A stretch of DNA of 64,000 nucleotides from the NCBI RefSeq assembly GCF_003286085.1, contig NW_020825289.1, positions 19,928,001 to 19,992,000 of the forward strand. Reading direction: 5' to 3'. This DNA is from Drosophila persimilis. Its lineage: Eukaryota > Arthropoda > Insecta > Diptera > Drosophilidae. The notes under the pieces were generated by a model. It ran no database searches, was not told the origin of the DNA, and saw only the letters and a list, made by a program, of their open reading frames with translations. Positions 46,990 through 57,400 of the stretch are shown here, one piece after another (within the stretch, counting starts at the first letter, position 1; each line of letters begins with the position of its first letter). The position numbers were made by a program, and so were the translations under genes.

Positions 46990-47225
46990 TTTTTTCATCA
47001 ACATATTGTTGTTAAGGAACCAAAATTGACAAAAACAATCAAAGCAATCGCCGTATCAGGAAAACAATTCAAGTATTTAAAACAAGCCAGTCAAGTAGAA
47101 AATTGATTCATTGATCGGAGAAAATTATATGTTCACACATGGAAGTCTTAGCTAGCTAGTAATAATCGACGGAATATAAAAAACGGGGAATATGTATAAT
47201 TGAACATGAACTCGTCAGTATACTT
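46990..47225 (-). repeat. Dispersed repeat copy R4 (degenerate)
   Basis: Read on the minus strand from 47225 it follows copy R5 at 59152: TACTGACGAGTTCA, TACATATTCCCCGTTTTTTA, TATTCCGTCGATTATTACTA, then CTAGC...TTCCATG, TCAATGAATCAATTTTCTA and AATACTTG. Identity is perhaps 70-75%. It points away from eEF1alpha1, as R1 does from S2P and R5 from MCPH1. Confidence 0.75.
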
Positions 47226-47275
47226 ACGGTATATTTTGAAAATGCGACGGTATATTACGGTATATCTTATCGATA
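47216..47275 (+). promoter_or_regulatory. eEF1alpha1 promoter module with CGGTATAT boxes and a DRE
   Basis: Three CGGTATAT units (47227, 47248, 47258), the first followed by TTTT as in Ohler core-promoter Motif 6 (KTYRGTATWTTT), then a perfect DREF site TATCGATA at 47268-47275. The first 35 bp are nearly identical to the MCPH1 upstream module at 59118-59154. This is the expected architecture of a constitutive Drosophila promoter. Confidence 0.72.
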
Positions 47276-47399
47276 AATAAAATGCCAGCGAGGCTTCCTG
47301 GCTTCCGGCATGCCGAACACTCGTTCACTTTGTTCAAGTCTGTCGCCGGAAACGCATAGACTGTGATATCTCATTCAATTTATTCGAGAGTAAGTTTCT

Positions 47400-48963
47400 G
47401 GATCCAAAGTGAATTAATTGTGGTGTATATACAAGTATATGTTAGAGGATTTAGTGAATATGTGCAACGAAACTGCAGTAAATGAACATTTATAAACAAA
47501 TATGTGCGTTCTGGTGCATTTGTGTGTGCTTGAAAAAATAACCTCTAACGAGGCTGGCAAAGTGAAAGGTGCTGACGGAGGCATAGTGATGCGAAAAGCA
47601 AACACGTGGCAATGTGCACACTTTGAAGAAAATTAGTGCTGTGACCAATGCAACGACCCTTGCTGCACCGTTTCAAATTGTTTTCAACAATTTTCGCCAA
47701 AATGCGTAATTTTAGTTCGCAATATGGTGTAATTTTTTTGTAATTTTCTTCGCCACGCCCACTTGGCATGTGTGGCATCGATGGGTCGTTCATTAGTGCC
47801 GCTAATTGCTCCATCAATTAATACTCGTTCTGCTGAGTAAAAGCACAAAACATCGCTGAAACAGAGTGCCGAAAACGTGGTTTTCGCAAGCGTATTTTTC
47901 CGCTTTCTCTATATGCATAGAATTTCAAAATGGCGACTCATGGTGTGACTCAAGTGGCCGGATATCTTTCCTAGCAACAAGCGAAAATCTCTAAAATCTT
48001 ACTCTGCACGCTGCCATTGCCAGCTGTTGTGAAATAAGGTGCACATTTCCGATGCATTTGGTTTGACCTCATGCTTGGGTCTGGTTTAAAGACTCGCAAT
48101 GCATTCGGTTCTTGAAAATTTTCTTTCTCTTTCGTGCCACCGCGGCGATCATTTGCCTTTGCAAGAGTCACATTCACATTGGTATGGGTCGTCGCCATTT
48201 TTCTTTGCTTTCTCCCTCGCTCGCTCCGGCCGGCAACTGAGCATCACACACACGAACGCATGGACAGGCACATGTGTTCATGTGAATACAAACGCGATTA
48301 AATTTGCTGGAAATTTCCTTGCGCATATTTATTCAATTTAGCAACTCGATTTACCATGATGATTATTTTCAGTTCTGCTACTGAAGAACTTTGACGATAG
48401 CATAAATACCAAACCACTGAAAAAATCGAGTTTGCTTTTAGAATGGTTCAAATAAATAGGTTGTTTCTTTTGTTGTAAATTTGCATGTACATATATTTAT
48501 GTGTATGCGGGTATGCGTACTTTCATTGTTCAACAATTAGTTGTCTCTGTTCTGCTTCCTCCCCCCTCTGGCTGGTTTTTTCCACCACCACTTCCCATCG
48601 CATGCGGCGCTGCACCTAACCTAACCTCAAACTGCTTCCGAGGCGATGAGCAAAAAACACGTTTTGGCTTTGCGGCGATTGTGAGGTTAGGTTGAGTGGC
48701 TGCGCTGGCAGCACGCAAGCAAAAGTCGAAAGTACGAATGCCGATTAGTGGATTTATTTGTAGACAACGAAATTTATTTGTGCCCATTAAACCTGCAACT
48801 AATTAATAATACAATTCCTAACCAATTGCTAACGAAATGTGTTTACCCATTTGTTTCTTCCCCACGTTACCGTTCCTGTTCAACCCGATTTCGAAATTCT
48901 ACCTGCTGCACGCTGTCCAACACAACCGTACCCGTTCACCCACACACACACACGCAACTGCAG
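47400..48963 (+). other. 5' UTR intron of eEF1alpha1
   Basis: Donor GAGA|GTAAGT at 47400 and a likely acceptor AACTGCAG at 48961-48963, 17 nt before the ATG. This gives a 1,564-bp leader intron, as is usual for eEF1A genes. The transcription start probably lies near 47310-47340. Inside is a 12-bp inverted repeat (48618-48629 and 48682-48693). No coding frame seen. Confidence 0.6.
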
Positions 48964-48980
48964 CTCTCCTATAATCCAAC

Positions 48981-50372
48981 ATGGGCAAGGAAAAGATTCA
49001 CATCAACATTGTCGTCATTGGACACGTCGATTCTGGCAAGTCCACGACCACCGGTCACTTGATCTACAAGTGCGGTGGTATCGACAAGCGTACCATTGAG
49101 AAGTTCGAGAAGGAGGCTCAGGAGATGGGCAAGGGCTCCTTCAAGTACGCATGGGTTTTGGATAAATTGAAGGCCGAGCGTGAGCGTGGTATCACCATCG
49201 ATATCGCTCTGTGGAAGTTCGAGACTGCCAAGTACTACGTCACCATCATCGACGCCCCCGGCCACAGAGATTTCATCAAGAACATGATCACTGGTACCTC
49301 CCAGGCTGATTGCGCTGTCTTGATTGTGGCTGCCGGTACTGGCGAGTTCGAGGCTGGTATCTCTAAGAACGGCCAGACCCGCGAGCACGCCCTGCTTGCC
49401 TTCACCCTGGGTGTGAAGCAGCTGATCGTTGGTGTGAACAAGATGGATTCGTCCGAGCCACCATACAGCGAGTCGCGTTATGAGGAAATCAAGAAGGAAG
49501 TCTCCTCGTACATCAAGAAGATCGGCTACAACCCAGCCGCCGTCGCCTTCGTGCCCATCTCCGGATGGCACGGCGACAACATGTTGGAACCCTCTACCAA
49601 CATGAACTGGTTCAAGGGATGGAAGGTGGAGCGCAAGGATGGCAACGCTGACGGCAAGACCCTCATCGAAGCTCTGGACGCTATCCTCCCCCCAGCTCGC
49701 CCAACCGACAAGGCCCTGCGTCTGCCCCTGCAGGATGTCTACAAAATTGGCGGTATTGGAACAGTACCCGTCGGTCGTGTGGAGACCGGTGTCCTGAAGC
49801 CCGGTACCCTTGTTGTGTTCGCCCCGGCCAACATCACCACTGAGGTTAAGTCTGTTGAGATGCACCACGAAGCCCTCGTCGAGGCCGTTCCCGGTGACAA
49901 CGTTGGCTTCAACGTTAAGAACGTCTCCGTCAAGGAGCTGCGTCGTGGCTACGTTGCTGGCGACTCCAAGGCCAACCCACCCAAGGGCGCTGCCGACTTC
50001 ACCGCTCAGGTCATCGTGCTGAACCACCCTGGCCAGATCGCCAACGGCTACACCCCAGTGTTGGATTGCCACACCGCTCACATTGCTTGCAAGTTCGCTG
50101 AGATCAAGGAGAAGGTTGACCGTCGTTCCGGCAAGACCACCGAGGAGAACCCCAAGTTCATCAAGTCTGGTGATGCTGCCATCGTCAACTTGGTGCCCTC
50201 CAAGCCTCTGTGCGTGGAGTCCTTCCAGGAGTTCCCTCCTCTGGGTCGCTTCGCTGTCCGTGACATGAGGCAGACCGTTGCTGTCGGTGTCATCAAGTCT
50301 GTCAACTTCAAGGATGCCTCCGGTGGCAAGGTCACCAAGGCCGCCGAGAAGGCCACCAAGGGCAAGAAGTAG
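48981..50372 (+). CDS. eEF1alpha1: Translation elongation factor eEF1A
   Basis: GTPase that delivers aminoacyl-tRNA to the ribosomal A site in the cytoplasm. The CDS is a single 463-aa frame, full length. GTP-binding motifs are GHVDSGKST (14-22), switch I region [19 protein letters not shown] and NKMD with the following conserved residues. Domains 2 and 3 are intact, with VPVGRVETG and LEDGKD-type positions as in animal eEF1A, and the C-terminus ends KGKK. Codon use is strongly biased to preferred C/G-ending codons, in keeping with very high expression. It matches Drosophila eEF1alpha1 (Ef1alpha48D) and not the 100E paralog, by synteny. AATAAA at 50932-50937 suggests a 3' UTR of about 580 nt. 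Confidence 0.98.
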   Translation: MGKEKIHINIVVIGHVDSGKSTTTGHLIYKCGGIDKRTIEKFEKEAQEMGKGSFKYAWVLDKLKAERERGITIDIALWKFETAKYYVTIIDAPGHRDFIKNMITGTSQADCAVLIVAAGTGEFEAGISKNGQTREHALLAFTLGVKQLIVGVNKMDSSEPPYSESRYEEIKKEVSSYIKKIGYNPAAVAFVPISGWHGDNMLEPSTNMNWFKGWKVERKDGNADGKTLIEALDAILPPARPTDKALRLPLQDVYKIGGIGTVPVGRVETGVLKPGTLVVFAPANITTEVKSVEMHHEALVEAVPGDNVGFNVKNVSVKELRRGYVAGDSKANPPKGAADFTAQVIVLNHPGQIANGYTPVLDCHTAHIACKFAEIKEKVDRRSGKTTEENPKFIKSGDAAIVNLVPSKPLCVESFQEFPPLGRFAVRDMRQTVAVGVIKSVNFKDASGGKVTKAAEKATKGKK

Positions 50373-51476
50373 CTGGTTTGCTCCCACTCAACAACACTAG
50401 CAGCAGCAGCAGTAACAAGCGCAATCAGAAGCAGCAAGCATATAATCAACAACCTAATGCAGACACAACCCACACTCAACAATACCAGCAACAAGCACAA
50501 CAGCAACAGTAGTATAGCAAGAACACCTGTCCCTGTCCTGAGCAAAATGAACGATAAGATGAAGTTCCAGAAGAAGCAAAAGTTTAATTTTTTCCATCGA
50601 AAAGAGTTTCGTAGGATACGAATGTCAACGAACGCTGTCGAAGCCGCCTGAATGCGATGGTGGATTGGCAGGAGCGCACACGAAACACAACCACTCCTCC
50701 TTCAACCATCCTCCCTCCATCGATCTTTAGTTTACTATGTATGGATATGATGTGCCATCATATCTAGATGTCTTGAGTAGCGAGCGCGCGTAGCATTTAT
50801 ATCGATTAAATTAACCTTTGTTCTTTGATTTGTATCATTTATCTTACCCTCCTTTTGCACACACACACACAACTACTTTGTATACATGAAAAAAAAGAAC
50901 CAGAATAGAAGCGATAACTTTATTTACAAAAAATAAAAACCCTATTTTTGTATTTATTCTTTTAACGAGACAAAACCCTTTCAACATCTTTTTGGTTTGT
51001 TGCTTTTTGATTTTCAGCAGCGCTTTTATTTTCTCCCAGCCCAGACGCATTTTCTTCCACACACCATGCACCGCCCGCCCTGCCGACGATGCCTCAAAGT
51101 ACAAAGTGAATCTGAATCGAATTAAAACGTACAAGAAATGAATAATGAAATAACACTGACAACACAATATACCTCAATCGTTCCAATAAAGTGGACATTT
51201 TTGCCATTGAAGAGACTAAATATTTGTTTAATTTCCATCCTCTCCGGCCACAGTTGTTGAATCTTTCGATTAAATGAAACTTGTTCTATTTTTAATTATT
51301 ATTTTTCGGCTATATTTGATTATCAATTATCAAGAAAAATATACTTGACAGTATGGATTCAGTCTGTTTTAATTTAAAAATGGCCTAATTGTAGTGTACA
51401 TTTTGAACTCATTGGATAATTTAGTTTATAGAATTTCCTTTTGAAGACCAACCAAAGGTAAAACAAAATAAAGTGT
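50373..51476. other. eEF1alpha1 3' UTR and MCPH1 3' flank
   Basis: CAGCAG and CAACAA-rich sequence follows the eEF1alpha1 stop. The poly(A) signal AATAAA is at 50932-50937. The rest is AT-rich and ends at the MCPH1 stop codon on the other strand. No gene seen. Confidence 0.6.
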
Positions 51477-54400
51477 CTATTTGTCCATTACCAGTGGGGG
51501 ATCTACGAAATTGTAGTCGCTTCGGGGGGTAGAACGCGACCGTGGATCTTCATACCGTATGCCACTGGGCGTTACAATAGCACTCTTCATTAGGTATTTG
51601 CTGAACTTTTGGATTTGCATCGCAGTGATGCTATCCAGCACCCAGTAGGGCGTCAGATAAATGCGATCGTCCACGACCCGTCGTTTGTCGCCAATAATGT
51701 ACTTTGCCTTAAAGCGATTCTCCGTCATCTTGGCGCCGCCGAGCAAAAGTAGCTCCTTCATGTTGTTGAACTCTATGGGCCGGCAAAGGGAGGACACATA
51801 GAAGGGTTCCATGTAGCGGAACAGCTCGCAGTGGTAGTGGATGCCAAAGGCCTGTCGCTCAGTGCGGCAAATCTGATTTGAGTAGAGGGAGTTACTAGCT
51901 CTTCACCCCTTCACGCTCTTCACTAGACTCACCTCAATGGCACGCGAGAACTTCTTCAATTCGTATTTCTCTTCATTTAACCATTTGCCGGCATTCAGCG
52001 AGTCCTGGATCCATCCGAAGTTGACTATCCAGACGCCACGCATGAGTCCGCGAAGCAGATTCAACGTGCGGCGCGGCTCCAGGCTAACCAAATGAGTGGT
52101 CCGATTGGTCACAGTGGGATCCAGCCGCATTCCACGCAACTTCCGTATGGCCTAAGGTTGAAGGCAACGAATTCAGTTGATTTGGGGTAAGATTAAAGAG
52201 GGCCCCGGTGATTATGATACGGATACGGAAACGGTTTATTTGAGTGTGGGAAACGAGTATTACAAATGAAGGTGAAGGTTGCTGCAAATTTACTGCGTGT
52301 TGTTTATGTTTCATAAATAATTATTATGGCCGATTAATGGTTATTGAATATGCATATTAACGAGAATTTACAAACAGAGCTAAGCTACGTTAGTATTATA
52401 GTCTATTCTACTGACTAAAGTTGGGCGTTAGTGGGAGTTTATGTTTATCCACCCAACTCGTACTACAGAGGTTAGGCTACCAAGGTTAGGGCTCAGTTGG
52501 TGTCTCCACAGTGTTACCAACCTTTTGAATCACCTGGACCTGCCCCTGATGCATGTTCGTGTGAACCAGTGTGCGGATTACACGTGAGCGGCGTTTGCTG
52601 GTCGCCGATTTCTCCATTCCTGCTACATTCATTCCGGAGGAAGTATCAATGCCGTTAGCACCATTTAGAGATCCATCGGGGGTGAGAAATTTGTCGGTGC
52701 TTTCACGTTCAACATGAGCACTAAGGCAGCTGGATTCGGAGGAAGGGCAGGCGGGAACGGCCAATGAACGACGAAGCTTTTTCCCCGACTGGGTGGATGC
52801 ATTGTTTCCACTACAGCTTAAACGCTGTTTTTTATTTGTCTTTGGGGGTGAGGTCACCACCACTTCGTTGGGCGTGAATAGTCGACGCCTTTTTGGTTCA
52901 TTCGAGGGATTCGCCTCCGCCCGAGATTTTTCTGCCGTCACAACTGATTTGCCGCACTCTCCCAACTCGGCCTGATTGGCCAGCAACAGCGACAGTCGAT
53001 GGGATGAGTTCAGCCTGTTTATGTTCTCGTTAATCACCTCCATGTCCAAGTTGAATAGGGTGCGCCTTCGATTTACGGTGGTGCTGGACCTGCTGGTTGG
53101 CAGGCGAGTCGAGCTGAACATCGGCGGGGTCGAGTGCTCATCTAAGAGTGTGGACGTTTGCATAGTCACATTGGACATCGATTTCCTGGCAGTCAAATTC
53201 ACGTCCTGGAATTCCTTGCTGATGTCCATACGCTCTGAGGTGTACAGGGTGCCTCGCTTGTCCGCCTGATAGAGAACTCTCGACGGAGAAGGATTTCCGA
53301 CGCTTATTTCCAGAGAATGTTGTACGAAATCTGTTTTGTTAAGGATTTTTGCATCTGCCATGCGCTCGTTCATTTTGGTTATCAATGATGTCTGACAATT
53401 TGACTCGGTTGCATCCCCTGCAGGTTCTTCGGCAATCGAATTCTTGTCCTCATGTATTGGGGCCAGCTCCTCGGCAATTGATGCAAATATATTTTGCGGG
53501 GCCAATTCCAGAGGCTCCTTAGCAGCCTGAAGCAATGAGCTGCGGCGACGTGTCATTCGTAAATCTGGCTGTGGAGGCGCAACTGCATCCGTATTGCTGG
53601 CCATGGGAATGTGGGCTGAGCTGCGGCGACGCTTCAGACGTGGCTCTGCCTCTGCAGGCGGAGGATCATCCACATTAATAGTCGTGAGAATATGAGCCGA
53701 ACTGCGGCGACGTGTCATTCGTGGCTCTGTCTGTGAAGCAGCCTCCGTATTGCTTGTCATGGGTTTGTGAGCTGAGCTACAGCCATGCGTTGTGCGTGGC
53801 TCTAGAGGCGACGGAACATCATCCTGATTTCTTGCCAGCGGAATATGTGCAGAGCTGCGTCGGCGAGTCACCCGTTGCTCTGGCTGTGGAGGCCGAGAAG
53901 CATCCGCATTGCTGGTCATGGAAATATGTGCAGAGCTGCGTCGACGACTGGTGCGTACTGGCGTGGCCACAGGAGAGGCCTCTGCAGTGCTACGGCGGTG
54001 CTGTGGTTTGGCAGGCTGCTGCTCATCGCTGCCTGGCTTCTCATTAAAGTTCAAAGTCTTCTGGGCCTGCAGTTTTTCACCACTGTCATAAGATTTTTCT
54101 TGCACTTGCAATCTATCCCCAGTTTGCAATGCAGATGGACGCTGAGAAACCGGCGTATAGCTGCCATTGGCTATCCTGTGGAAATTGAATCGGTTATGGG
54201 ACATCAATTTCAAAAGATGACAAGCCCTAACTAACCTGTTGAGTAGTTTAGTGGCTGGCGACTCGACCGCGTCATCTCCGGCAATTTGCTTGTTGTGGTT
54301 GAGTGCCTTAAAGAAGCGGCTGATGTCATTCTGCAAAGCAACAAAAGTACTAGGGTTAAACAGGATTACTGGGGCGTTTTCCTTACGATCGTACCTTTGC

Positions 54401-57400
54401 CGTTGTGGTTGGAGTTCCCAAGGCAGTTCGCTTGCTGCCCGATCCTGGGCCACTCTCCTTCGATGATGTGGGAGTTACTGGGCGTCTTGACGGACGTATG
54501 GCAAGTTCCGAGCCCGGTTGCATGTACCGAACACGCTGCAAAGGATTTAGGAGTTGATAAATAAATAAGTGCGGTCGGTCAGCTTAATTACGATGGAGCT
54601 CATGCCCTCTTTGTTATTGTTCCTGCTGCGGCGGATGCTGGCGCAACTGACTCTGTCAGTCACACGTTGGCTAAAAACACTGTTTTATTTGTTTATAACT
54701 ACGTGATATCAGTGCCGTTACTGGCTTTGTTTAATCTTTTTAGCGCTTATCTCTTGAGCGCTCACTGGCTGTCAAGAAGGGAAGATACTCTCCGGTCATC
54801 GATATTTTATGGGTTTTTTTTAAGAATAGGGTTTTAATAACAATTCATTTATTCAACTAAAGTAGATGTCCGTCCAACAAAAATGATAGTTGTGGGAAGT
54901 TCAAACAGACGCCAAAGAAATAATCGTTCGAAAAATTCCCATCACCAAGTATAGGCCACTAGAGACGATATACATAGAGCAGACAGCTACGATACTATCG
55001 ATAGCTTTACAGCTGCCAGCCTCTCAGCCGGGGCTGCCCTATAAAAATTGCTCTTGGCAGCGCTGTCAGCTCAGTCATTCCCACTCCTCTGCGCTCAATT
55101 AGTTCTTCTCTTAAACTAAGTAAACCCAACAGTATTACGCATTCCCATTTAAATTCTTGTCAACACACACACATCTGTTCCGGGAGGCTTCCTCGAGTGA
55201 GCGATAAGCAACAAGTGCTCACCCATTCACGACTGGACTACGCCACAGAAGGAGGAAATTTGGAAAACAAAACTACGCTATTAACGTTCGGTTCACCAGC
55301 TGCAAGCCCTTTGTTTATTCTGCTGAAATACTAGACACGAATCAGTGCACGGAACGTGGCACTTTGGCTCGAGGGCGTGTGCATCTGTTGTACGAGAAAG
55401 TAAACAATTAACAGACAAGAAGATTCTGGCTGTGGAGCGACAGCTAGGGAAACAATTAAGAAACTTGTTTTCCCAACTGCCAGTACTCCGATAACTGTCG
55501 CCTCAATCGCAACGCGTACATACCCAATTTATAGAAGCGCGACAAGGTAGATCCAATCACAATACCAGGTAGCGACTAGCACAGAAGCACAGAATGATTC
55601 CCGGCTACGGACCCGTAACTCAGGCCCTGTTGGGCACCCTGCTCACCTGGGGACTGACGGCCGCCGGTGCCGCCCTTGTGATATTTGTGCGCGGTACGCA
55701 GAGAAGGTCGCTGGACGCGGCGCTTGGCTTTGCGGCTGGCGTGATGATTGCCGCCTCGTTCTGGTCCCTGCTCAAGCCGGCTATCGAAATGGCCGAGAGC
55801 TCGCACCTGTACGGAGTGTACTCGTTTGTACCCGTGGCAGGTGGATTTCTGCTCGGATCCTTTTTCGTCTACGGCTGCGACAAGCTGATGTCCTATTTGG
55901 GCCTGAACAGCACCAAAATGATGATTCAGATGACGCAGTCGAGCAAGGACAAGGCGGACATTGCCATCGAGGACCTGAAGCGGAATGGGAACGGCGAGCG
56001 CCTCGCTTCAAAGAGTCTGGAAAGCTTTTCCGACTGTTTGAGCGTGCAGCACAGCGGAGAGTCACGTCGCCGCAAGAAGGGCAGCATCAACGAGATGGAG
56101 CAGTGCACCTACACCACCACCGAGGAGGAGAAGCGCGCCCAGGAGGCACTCTCGCAATGGAAGCGCATCATGCTGCTGGTGGTGGCCATCACCGTGCACA
56201 ACATTCCCGAGGGACTGGCGGTGGGCGTGAGCTTCGGAGCTATCGGCACCTCCAACTCATCCACGTTCGAGAGCGCCCGCAACCTGGCCATTGGCATTGG
56301 GATTCAAAACTTTCCGGAGGGTTTGGCCGTCAGTCTGCCCCTGCATGCCGCCGGCTTCAGTGTGGGCCGGGCGCTATGGTACGGACAGTTGTCCGGGATG
56401 GTGGAGCCCATCTTTGGTGTGCTGGGCGCCGTGGCGGTGACGTTTGCCAACCTGATCCTGCCGTATGCTCTGTCGTTTGCGGCCGGAGCCATGATCTACA
56501 TTGTGTCGGATGACATCCTGCCGGAGGCCCATGCCAGCGGAAATGGAACGATTGCCACGTGGGGCACTGTATCTGGATTTCTGATAATGATGTGCCTTGA
56601 GGTGGCGCTCTCATGAGGGGGGCATCCCATACCTAAACTACAAAATGCCTGCCTCGCACCGCCACCGCAGGACTTACAAAATAGTGTAATGCAAGGATTC
56701 CATTGTACTTAACGCTTATTCCTTTTATGTAAATAGAACCAGACTCGCATGTGCGTGCATGCAGCATTGTACAAATCTCAGAGGCACTTTGGCCCAGGTA
56801 GCGCTACGTGGAACGTTTCTCCTGCCTCGCGCCACCCAGCAAGCAGTTTCCCGTGAATCGTGAATCTAATAATCTAACTTAGAGTTTAATGTTCTATAAA
56901 TATGCCTGACGACTGGGCTGCAGTGCATCTGCATCTACGAACGCATTCCAGCGAGTTATGTAAATGACGTGAAGATTTGTTGTACTATTCTCGGAAAGAA
57001 TACAAACAGACGTGCATGAGAATTAGGTTTTAAGTTGTCAGCAGCGTCCAGTGACTCGTATGTTTTTAAACCGTCTAACATTTAAGCAATAAAACTTGAT
57101 GTATGCAAACGATCAGCTCCTCTCATCTCTCCTGGACAGGCTTCCTTGGCCCGTTCAACTTCCTGGCCCTGGCCCTACGATACCTATGATAAGCAGCGAC
57201 TCAGACCTCGCGCAAATTAAATTAGATAACGCACGGCACCAACAAACCGCTTGACAATGGTTGTCACTGATAAGAATCTGTCAGACACGAAGAGTTCCCA
57301 ATAGTCGGCGCTCTATGTTTGGGGTACGTGCAATTTCAGACGGCCGATGGCCCGCGTTGCTTCGGTATTTCTTTGGATTAAATAATCATTTTGATGTATA

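Noticed and set aside
48969-50387. 472-codon open frame antisense to eEF1alpha1
   Set aside because: It mirrors the strongly biased codon use of eEF1alpha1, which lacks codons whose complement is a stop. The product is a Gly/Leu/Val/Asp mix with no domain.
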